Shown piece by piece: positions 53,791-59,043 of a stretch of DNA of 64,000 nt. Origin of the DNA: Ruminococcus sp. (GTDB lineage: Bacteria; Bacillota; Clostridia; Oscillospirales; Acutalibacteraceae); NCBI GenBank assembly GCA_017411385.1, contig JAFQQF010000015.1, forward strand, positions 1 through 64,000, written 5' to 3'. The notes below the pieces were generated by a model that ran no database searches, was not told the origin of the DNA, and saw nothing but the letters and a program-made list of their open reading frames with translations. Every line of letters starts with the position of its first letter. Within the stretch, counting starts at the first letter, position 1. Both the position numbers and the translations under genes were made by a program.

Positions 53791-54771
53791 TTATGAATCT
53801 TTTTTTATATTTGCAAGTGGATTTGATTTTGCTGCATCTTCTTTTTGCTTAGTGTTTAAGTGTGTGTATATTTGAGTTGTACCCAAGTTTGCGTGTCCCA
53901 GTATATCCTGTAGCACCAACACATCTACATTACCATGCTGATACATAAGCGTTGCCGCTGTGTGCCTCAGCTTATGACAAGAATAGCCTTGGGAATCTAA
54001 GCCGATTCTTTCCAAATATTTATATACGAGTTTCTGAACCGTAACAGGACTCATTCTTTTAGCCTGATTGCTGATAAAAAGTGCTTTTCTGTCCTTAAGA
54101 CCATCTACAGGACGGACCTTGAGATAATCATTTATAGCGTTTATGCAGGCATCGTTTAGGTACACAATACGTTCTTTATTGCCTTTGCCGAGCACTCGTA
54201 TGTAATTGTCAGGGCTGATGTCAGTCACATTTAGTCCAACCAATTCGGATAATCTCAACCCGCAATTAAGAAACAGAGTAAGAATACAATAATCTCGTTC
54301 TTTGTGTTTGCCTTCTACTGCATTCAATAGTTGAATTGATTGGTCTAATGTAAGAAATTTAGGTTTTTGCTTAACTTGCTGTGGTGTTTCAAGGTCTTTT
54401 AAAGGGTTTTCATCGAGTACTTGTTTTTTTACGCAAAGATAATTAAAGAAACCGCGCAGGGCAGAGGTCTTTCTGAGCCTCGTAGAACTGTTATTACCAC
54501 GCTCATCAGTGAGATACAACATAAAGTCGTATGCATCGCTTAAGGTAACAGAACGAATTAAATCAAGGTTAACGTCGTCAATAGGGATTTCATCAAATGG
54601 TATATCTGAAGAAACTAAACCTCTGTGAGTTTTCAGAAATCTAAAAAAAGTACGAATATCTATATAGTATTCTTCAATGGTTTTTTCAGATTTCGCCTTT
54701 ATAACTCGCAGGTGAATCAGATAATCGCGAACCAGTGGCGGTGCACCGTCTTTATAATTTTTCGACAGCAT
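53791..54771 (-). CDS. Xer-like tyrosine recombinase
   Basis: This 326-residue recombinase has a SAM-like core-binding domain (about 10-120) and a catalytic domain. The catalytic set is complete: Arg173 (CGLRLSELVGL), Lys196 or Lys199 (GKGNKERIV), His266 and Arg269 (CHKLRHTAAT), His293 (LGHANLGTTQ) and Tyr302 (IYTHLN). The protein looks like the conserved chromosomal XerC/D/S type rather than a phage integrase. AAGGAG precedes the ATG. A dif-like palindrome lies 82 nt upstream of its start, recalling the xerS-difSL arrangement of streptococci. Its role in dimer resolution is inferred. Confidence 0.88.
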   Translation of the reverse strand: MLSKNYKDGAPPLVRDYLIHLRVIKAKSEKTIEEYYIDIRTFFRFLKTHRGLVSSDIPFDEIPIDDVNLDLIRSVTLSDAYDFMLYLTDERGNNSSTRLRKTSALRGFFNYLCVKKQVLDENPLKDLETPQQVKQKPKFLTLDQSIQLLNAVEGKHKERDYCILTLFLNCGLRLSELVGLNVTDISPDNYIRVLGKGNKERIVYLNDACINAINDYLKVRPVDGLKDRKALFISNQAKRMSPVTVQKLVYKYLERIGLDSQGYSCHKLRHTAATLMYQHGNVDVLVLQDILGHANLGTTQIYTHLNTKQKEDAAKSNPLANIKKDS

Positions 54772-54813
54772 TTAATCACTCCTTAAAAACGCCGAGTTAA
54801 TTAATTTACTAGT

Positions 54814-54841
54814 ATTATAACACATAAAATAGGGGTGTAAA
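54814..54841 (-). promoter_or_regulatory. Promoter of the Xer-like gene
   Basis: On the minus strand TTTACA (54841-54836), a 16-bp spacer and TATAAT (54819-54814) lie 43 nt from the ATG. The adjacent palindrome would sit just upstream of the -35, so a bound recombinase could affect expression. Confidence 0.7.
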
Positions 54842-54852
54842 TTCTTATACAG

Positions 54853-54889
54853 AAAATTACACAAAATGAAAATAGTTTTGTGTAATTTT
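54853..54889. repeat. Left palindromic repeat, dif-like arms with 9-nt centre
   Basis: AAAATTACACAAAA (54853-54866) pairs with TTTTGTGTAATTTT (54876-54889), 14 bp perfect, around the centre TGAAAATAG. Sixteen bases of it (54855-54870) recur exactly at 57739-57754. A half-site, TACACAAAATGA, lies at 54947-54958. It is probably the left boundary (attL-like) of the element. Confidence 0.75.
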
Positions 54890-54961
54890 GCGGAGGGCAT
54901 AAGTTGCGGAGAATACTGGTGGATCTGCTTTCGGCTGTGCAGAAAGTACACAAAATGAGAG

Positions 54962-55022
54962 GGCACAAAAAGGGTGCAAGGGTGCTTGCACTTGTCTTGC
55001 CCTTGCACCTCTTTTTTGTGCC
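54962..55022. repeat. Long stem-loop inside the left end of the element
   Basis: Arms 54962-54982 and 55000-55022 pair over about 20 positions (GGCACAAAAA ... and GGTGCAAGGG with their complements), with a small internal mismatch and a 17-nt loop. The T-rich 3' arm could terminate transcription entering from the right or left. Confidence 0.6.
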
Positions 55023-55590
55023 TTATATGCTTTTTAAAAGGTGTGCTCTGCACACCCTTGCCAACCTAAAAGCAAACCTCTAAAACAAACCTTTCGGCTG
55101 ACAAACCCCCGAGGGGCGAGGAACGCGCCCCCCGAAGGTGGCACCCGAAGGGTGCCACCGTAGAGCCCCGAGGGGGCGAGCGAAGAAGGGTAGGGCACCA
55201 AAGGTGCCCCGAGGCTGGGGGGCACCGCGACGGGCACAAACCGAAAAAAATGCAAGGGTGCCCTTTGGGCACTTGCGAAGCCCTTGCATTTTGTTGAGGT
55301 TTTGTGCAACCGCGAGGAGTGGGCGGGAGCCCCGACGAGGAGCGGGGGGCTGCCGAGCCGTACGGAGCGAGAGGAGCAGGCACGGTGCCCGCAAAGCGGG
55401 CAGGCACGCGACCAACGGAAGCTGTGCCAGATGCAACTGCGACGACAACCGAGATTAGTGAGGGAGTAGCGAGCGAGCTTGCGAGTCCGCGTTAGGACCG
55501 AACAGGCACTTTTGCGAACTGGGGGCTTTGCTCCCCACTGAGCAAAGTGCTCCTATGCAACGTGTCCTCTCTCTGCAAGGTTTCTTTTGT
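55023..55590. other. GC-rich non-coding block of short triloop hairpins
   Basis: This 570-nt stretch is far more GC-rich than anything else in the window. It holds many tiny perfect hairpins, mostly built on GGGCACC/GGTGCCC. Arms and loops are: 55040-55046 with 55050-55056 (loop TCT); 55137-55146 with 55150-55159 (GAA); 55193-55199 with 55203-55209 (AAA); 55258-55263 with 55267-55272 (TTT), nested inside 55249-55258 with 55281-55290; and 55387-55392 with 55396-55401 (AAA). A GCACTTTTGC/GCAAAGTGC stem lies near 55505-55550. Open frames exist on both strands, but they overlap one another and match nothing recognisable, so I read this as structured DNA or RNA. Confidence 0.7.
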
Positions 55591-55592
55591 GA

Positions 55593-55676
55593 GTGCTGTG
55601 TTTTTCCGATTGGGGAGTGGGGGTTTGAATGGGTGCACCCTAAAACCCCCACCCACAGCGGAAAACACAACAGCAC
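55593..55676. repeat. Large two-tier stem-loop upstream of rep
   Basis: The outer arms are GTGCTG (55593-55598) and CAGCAC (55671-55676), continuing imperfectly through TTTTCCG and CGGAAAA. The inner arm is GTGGGGGTTT (55617-55626) with AAACCCCCAC (55643-55652). The apex holds the palindrome GGGTGCACCC (55631-55640). Placed 96 nt before the Rep start, it is a candidate double-strand origin or Rep nick region. Confidence 0.6.
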
Positions 55677-55771
55677 AGAAACAGGGGGAGTGCTCGGCTT
55701 TGGGTTTCCTCTCTCTGATAGGTTTTTGGGAAAATCTCTACTTGATATAACGGACATTATTCCGTCAAATA

Positions 55772-56644
55772 ATGAATAATCTATTACACATCAATGCTCG
55801 GGAAGGACTCTGCAACTGCAGAATTAAGCTCTACCCTGATGAGGGTGGAGCCTGGGTTCCCGTTGAAATGATGATTTCGGAAAGGAAGATTTTTAACCCC
55901 TCGGGGTTGGAGTCTGAGGGTTGGAAGAGTTTTGAAAAATATGATGATAATTCCCGCGTGGAAACTGACATTAAATCGTCACAATCAACTTCAGATAGAG
56001 CCGTTAAGCGTGCACGTGCAAAGGTGCTCGACATTATCAGATGTAACACCGATTTCAAGTATTTCTGCACACTTACTTATAACGGGGAGTCTTTTGCAAG
56101 GGATGATTACAAGTCCGTTGTTGCATCGTTCAGTATGTGGTGTGACAATCGTGTCCGACGTAAAGGGCTTAAGTACCTTGCAGTAATTGAACGGCATAAG
56201 GATAAAAAGGGATTACACTTTCATGTGCTTTGTAATGATGTGCTTAAACTGGTTGATAGTGGGACTGTTAAAGTGCCCGATAGAAAGAAACCTATAAAGG
56301 TTACTACTGCTGATAGGTACAAAGTACCTGAAGCAGATAGAAAGACGGTCTATAATATATCTGACTGGTGTTATGGCTTTAGTACTGCTATTGAGATTAC
56401 TGGTGATGCAGGTCTTGTAAAAGTTTCTGCATATCTGCAGAAGTATCTTACAAAGGAGAGTGAGAAAGTCGGTGGCAGGTGGTATTACTCAGGTGGAGTT
56501 CTCCTTCGCCCTGTTTATCGTTATTGTGACAACGATTATTATTCTGCAGATTATGATTACCAAATAGATATCCCTGGCAATTCTCTGCGTGTTCTTCGCT
56601 TTGAAAATGGCTCTCACGAATTTTTAGGCAAAACTCTGAGTTGA
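55772..56644 (+). CDS. HUH-type rolling-circle replication initiator (ORF2/G2P-like)
   Basis: The 290-residue protein shows the three HUH Rep motifs in order. Motif I is FCTLTYN (98-104), the HUH motif is HFH within GLHFHVLCN (149-151), and a two-tyrosine motif is AYLQKYLTKE (Tyr221 and Tyr225). This set and the ERHKDKKGLHFH context resemble filamentous-phage and related Rep proteins that nick one strand to begin rolling-circle replication. No helicase domain is present. The first ATG has no clear ribosome site. A small hairpin, ACGGA/TCCGT (55750-55765), lies just before it. ATG 55867 is an alternative start that keeps all motifs. A terminator follows the gene. Confidence 0.8.
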   Translation: MNNLLHINAREGLCNCRIKLYPDEGGAWVPVEMMISERKIFNPSGLESEGWKSFEKYDDNSRVETDIKSSQSTSDRAVKRARAKVLDIIRCNTDFKYFCTLTYNGESFARDDYKSVVASFSMWCDNRVRRKGLKYLAVIERHKDKKGLHFHVLCNDVLKLVDSGTVKVPDRKKPIKVTTADRYKVPEADRKTVYNISDWCYGFSTAIEITGDAGLVKVSAYLQKYLTKESEKVGGRWYYSGGVLLRPVYRYCDNDYYSADYDYQIDIPGNSLRVLRFENGSHEFLGKTLS

Positions 56645-56684
56645 CATATTCTGGAATGTAAAATCGCAATACAGGCAAAATATA

Positions 56685-56711
56685 AGGCAGTCTACTCAGA
56701 CTGCCTTTTTT
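56685..56711 (+). terminator. Terminator of rep
   Basis: AGGCAGTCT (56685-56693) pairs with AGACTGCCT (56698-56706) with a 4-nt loop and a T-run to 56711. The promoter of the next gene begins immediately after it. Confidence 0.88.
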
Positions 56712-56712
56712 G

Positions 56713-56721
56713 TGCTATAAT
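56713..56721 (+). promoter_or_regulatory. Extended -10 promoter of the element recombinase
   Basis: TGCTATAAT (56713-56721) is a perfect extended -10. No -35 is recognisable because the rep terminator occupies that position. The expected transcription start (about 56728-56730) coincides with the ATG at 56730, so the mRNA may be leaderless. Confidence 0.6.
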
Positions 56722-56729
56722 TGAAGTGT

Positions 56730-57332
56730 ATGAAAACTGATTATATTAAACCGAGCATATACAAGAAAATATACCAAGTTATGGAGTACGAGAACGCTTT
56801 AGCTCTGAGGGTTTCTCTTGAAACAGGACTCAGAATAGGGGATGTGCTTGCACTGACTCCTGCAGACTTGGTAGGAAATACAATAAAGTACACAGCACAG
56901 AAAACAGGAAAAAAGGGCAAAAAGGTAATTTCTGCTGAGCTTTCTAAGAGATTACGACAGATTTCCAGTAAAAAGTTTATTTTCCCAGGTCGTTTTGGTG
57001 ATAAACCGCGAACACGGCAAACTGTATGGAAAGATGTTAAGAAGGCAACAAAGCACTTGAAGATAACCGACAATGTGGGTTGTCATTCTGCAAGGAAAAC
57101 TTATGCTGTGGACTTGTTCCATGAAAAAGGTTTGCCCGAGGTTCAGAAAGAATTACAGCACGACAGAATGGATACAACAATGATTTATGCATTTTCTGAT
57201 ATGCTGTCCAATAATCGTGACTCTGCTCCTGGGAACCTGGATTATGACTTGCTTTCTGAAATGATAGCCGACCGAGTATACAGAAGATTGTTACCTTTGT
57301 TCGAACAATGTTCGATTGACAAAAGTAAATAG
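56730..57332 (+). CDS. Minimal tyrosine recombinase (catalytic domain only)
   Basis: The product from ATG 56730 is 200 residues. It has the recombinase catalytic set: Arg35 (TGLRIGDVL), a lysine in the beta-hairpin (TAQKTGKKGKK), His119 and Arg122 (HSARKTYAVDL), His144 (LQHDRMDTT) and Tyr153 (IYAF). The usual N-terminal core-binding domain is missing. The protein instead has about 45 residues after the tyrosine. Family relatives integrate or excise mobile DNA, and here it probably acts on the flanking palindromes. No ribosome site precedes the ATG, which fits a leaderless message. Confidence 0.85.
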   Translation: MKTDYIKPSIYKKIYQVMEYENALALRVSLETGLRIGDVLALTPADLVGNTIKYTAQKTGKKGKKVISAELSKRLRQISSKKFIFPGRFGDKPRTRQTVWKDVKKATKHLKITDNVGCHSARKTYAVDLFHEKGLPEVQKELQHDRMDTTMIYAFSDMLSNNRDSAPGNLDYDLLSEMIADRVYRRLLPLFEQCSIDKSK

Positions 57333-57420
57333 CCGTGGTATTTTGGAGAAGAAAGGAGGAACAGGAACAACGGCTTACACACAATCGGTGTCCGCGGGCC
57401 CCTTTTGGGGCGGTGGGGCA

Positions 57421-57548
57421 AAAAGAAAAGCACCGCATTACTGCAGTGCTTTCCTGTGCGAAATGTGGCTTGTCGTCGGCACAGATACATTATATCTCTG
57501 AGCGACACGGCAATACTGACAAGCTATGTATACAATCGTATACCCTCT
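57421..57548 (-). ncRNA. Putative structured small RNA of the element
   Basis: Between a consensus minus-strand promoter and a minus-strand terminator lies a sequence of about 125 nt with no convincing reading frame but clear pairing. GCTTGTC (57468-57474) pairs with GACAAGC (57518-57524), GTCG (57475-57478) with CGAC (57503-57506), and 57480-57487 with 57493-57500 (one mismatch). Near the 5' end GTATAC (57538-57543) pairs with GTATAC (57528-57533). The 3' end is the stem 57427-57433 with 57446-57452, followed by TTTTCTTTTT on the minus strand. It may be a copy-number or regulatory RNA, but no known family was recognised. Confidence 0.7.
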
Positions 57549-57554
57549 GTGTTT

Positions 57555-57583
57555 ATTATAATGCCGTTGTCTGATTATGTCAA
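57555..57583 (-). promoter_or_regulatory. Consensus promoter driving the small RNA
   Basis: On the minus strand a perfect TTGACA (57583-57578) and a perfect TATAAT (57560-57555) are separated by 17 bp. It matches the strongest promoters in the window. Confidence 0.85.
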
Positions 57584-57619
57584 GTAGTAGCAACTAACCG
57601 CATACGCGTAGCGAAAATA

Positions 57620-57639
57620 CACAAAACGGTCATTTTGTG
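57620..57639. repeat. Internal palindrome of the flanking-repeat family
   Basis: CACAAAA (57620-57626), CGGTCA, then TTTTGTG (57633-57639). The arms and 6-nt centre length match the right flanking repeat, but the outer arm bases and the centre differ. It may be an accessory recombinase or Rep binding site. Confidence 0.55.
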
Positions 57640-57695
57640 AGGAGCGGTGCTTTCGGTTACAGATGTTGTGAATAGCGGGGAACACACCGCACCGA

Positions 57696-57744
57696 GTAAT
57701 TACCACACCACATAGGTGTATTTTTTTGATAGTGTGGTAATTAC
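57696..57744. repeat. 13-bp inverted repeat overlapping the right dif-like site
   Basis: GTAATTACCACAC (57696-57708) is the perfect complement of GTGTGGTAATTAC (57732-57744). The right arm shares bases with the dif-like palindrome, so the two hairpins are mutually exclusive in single-stranded form. Confidence 0.7.
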
Positions 57745-57767
57745 ACAAAATGAATATTTTGTGTAAT
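57740..57767. repeat. Right dif-like site, 11-6-11 palindrome
   Basis: ATTACACAAAA (57740-57750), then TGAATA, then TTTTGTGTAAT (57757-57767). This is a 28-bp site with two 11-bp arms and a 6-bp centre, the geometry of bacterial dif. The centre differs from the E. coli dif centre TGTATA at one base, and the right arm shares TT-TGT with dif XerD arms. The flanking base on each side extends the palindrome to 12 bp. It is the probable right boundary of the element. Confidence 0.65.
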
Positions 57768-57768
57768 T

Positions 57769-58044
57769 TGGGGGAGGAGAAATTATTACATTTCGTAGAA
57801 TTCGCTTTGTTGTTATGATTGATGTCTTATTTTGTTCGGCTCGCATATTTACTGATTATTTCTGCGTTCTTTATCATTATCTATAATATAAGCCTGTTTT
57901 TTTATACAATATTTTTTATTTCTTAATTGTTGTTATATTTTATATTTCTACATTATTCTTTAAGACTCTGTGTTATAACTTCTATGTCAGTTCAGTCATA
58001 ATTTCATATGTCTGTTTGATAATAAATTCTAGGTGTGATATTTT
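57769..58044. other. AT-rich gene-free stretch
   Basis: These 276 nt are strongly A/T-rich, with several TATAAT-like strings and no reading frame I can support. An AGGTG ribosome site at its end serves the small XRE gene. I see no repeat or RNA structure of note. Confidence 0.6.
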
Positions 58045-58245
58045 ATGAAGCATTTGTATTGTTTACGGTTAAAGCAACTAAGAGCTATACATTCTTACAC
58101 ACAGTCCGATATTGCATATATACTTTGTATACGTCAAGAACAATACTCCAGATATGAATCAGGTGCTCGTGAGCTTCCTCTTCATCTGCTTATAAAGCTA
58201 TGTAAAATTTACAAGGTGTCCTCTGATTATATATTAGGATTATAG
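58045..58245 (+). CDS. Small XRE-family helix-turn-helix regulator
   Basis: The 66-residue protein is a single HTH domain. LRLKQLRAIHSYTQSDIAYIL carries the first helices, IRQEQYSRYESGARELPLHLL the recognition helix and following turn, and KICKIYKVSSDYILGL-like residues end the fold (here KLCKIYKVSSDYILGL). It has no ligand or dimerisation domain. It lies just outside the right dif-like repeat. It could be a cargo remnant of a related element or an independent regulator, and the target is unknown. A terminator follows. Confidence 0.8.
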   Translation: MKHLYCLRLKQLRAIHSYTQSDIAYILCIRQEQYSRYESGARELPLHLLIKLCKIYKVSSDYILGL

Positions 58246-58275
58246 AGTACAAACGTTCGAATTGTTTGAAATAAA

Positions 58276-58301
58276 AAAAGCAAGTATAGAAACTTGCTTT
58301 T
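58276..58301. terminator. Bidirectional terminator between the XRE gene and the DUF6873-like gene
   Basis: AAAAGCAAGT (58276-58285) pairs with ACTTGCTTTT (58292-58301) with a 6-nt loop. A-runs and T-runs on the two sides suit both convergent transcripts. Confidence 0.82.
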
Positions 58302-58335
58302 AGAACACATATGTTCGATTGTTGGGCGTTTAGTT

Positions 58336-59043
58336 TTATCGCAATAATACAAATCCGCCTATATCTTTTAGTTCAGAATCACCTAGGCAAACATATTTCA
58401 TATTGTGATTTGCTAAGAAATTGATTATCTCTAATGAATCTTTGTGTTTTGATATATCTCCGAAAAAATATACAGTATCATTAATAACACCGCTGCATCC
58501 ACCGATAAATCCGTATTCTGCCCCTTCAAGCTGAATGTCCCCTGACGAAATCCTAAGTGCCTCTATTCCCTGTTTTAACGCTGTGTCATATATTGTGGGA
58601 TCTGCAGTAATAATCGCATTATCATTTAATATAAGTGTTGAACATTTTGTATAGCCTTGATTCACGTTGATAATATCTAAATTCTCTGTTTTAGTGTAGT
58701 CCATTATTTTATTGTCAAGAGCTGAACTTTTACAGAACAATCTGTTGCCGATTAATGCAATGTTCAACGAAACATTATGCGGATAAACCTTTGATAATGA
58801 GCTACAAACCACAACATCATATCCGCATTCAGTTAATTTGTTTTCAATGCTTCTGCAGCACTCAGGAATAAAAGCTTTATTTTTGATTATACACAGCTGC
58901 ATATCAGCGTGTTGCCTTTCGTTTTCACGCAAATGCAGCAAATTTAAGCTTGGTAGAACCTCAATGCTTTCGGACTTTAATGCTTTGCATAAATCATCAT
59001 CCCAAGCCATATATACTAGGTGTTTTTCTTTATGTAAGTGCAT
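58336..59043 (-). CDS. DUF6873-like GME-fold protein of unknown function
   Basis: This 235-residue protein appears to belong to an uncharacterised family with a guanidino-modifying-enzyme (pentein) type fold. That assignment rests on remembered family naming and on the GGCSGVI and ITADPTIYDTAL segments, so it is tentative. An EGAEYGFIGGCSGVIND stretch near residue 185 and a paired Cys late in the protein could be active-site parts. ATG 59043 follows GAGG and overlaps the end of radA, so the two are co-expressed. No substrate is suggested. Confidence 0.6.
   Translation of the reverse strand: MHLHKEKHLVYMAWDDDLCKALKSESIEVLPSLNLLHLRENERQHADMQLCIIKNKAFIPECCRSIENKLTECGYDVVVCSSLSKVYPHNVSLNIALIGNRLFCKSSALDNKIMDYTKTENLDIINVNQGYTKCSTLILNDNAIITADPTIYDTALKQGIEALRISSGDIQLEGAEYGFIGGCSGVINDTVYFFGDISKHKDSLEIINFLANHNMKYVCLGDSELKDIGGFVLLR

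Larger units (their letters stand above)
54855..57768. mobile_element. Putative HUH-Rep integrative element flanked by dif-like repeats
   Basis: About 2.9 kb lie between two near-identical palindromic direct repeats. The cargo is an HUH replication protein, a catalytic-domain-only tyrosine recombinase, a structured small RNA and a GC-rich hairpin block quite unlike the flanks. No capsid, transposase or relaxase-helicase genes are seen. Filamentous-phage-type elements that use Xer/dif sites (IMEX, such as the CTX and TLC phages) encode HUH Rep proteins, so a satellite or plasmid-like relative is a fair reading. Boundaries rest on the repeats only, and excision or mobility is not shown. Confidence 0.65.

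Noticed and set aside
53791-54771. Xer-like recombinase as part of the mobile element
   Set aside because: It lies outside the flanking repeats, has a full core-binding domain and its own promoter, and resembles conserved chromosomal Xer proteins. Kept as chromosomal, with the caveat that an alternative left boundary cannot be excluded.
55034-55470. Several overlapping open frames on both strands in the GC-rich block
   Set aside because: They are mutually overlapping and rich in Pro, Arg, Gly and Ala from GC-rich hairpins. They have no recognisable domain or good ribosome site. High GC simply makes stop codons rare.
57301-57317. LexA-box-like palindrome CGAACAATGTTCG at the end of int
   Set aside because: Gram-positive LexA boxes have four bases between CGAAC and GTTCG. 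Here there are three, and it lies inside the coding region, not at a promoter.
57335-57574. Short plus-strand frames after int
   Set aside because: They run antisense through the small-RNA stems and the GC-rich repeat with no domain. The AAAGGAGG at 57353 is not followed by a usable start.
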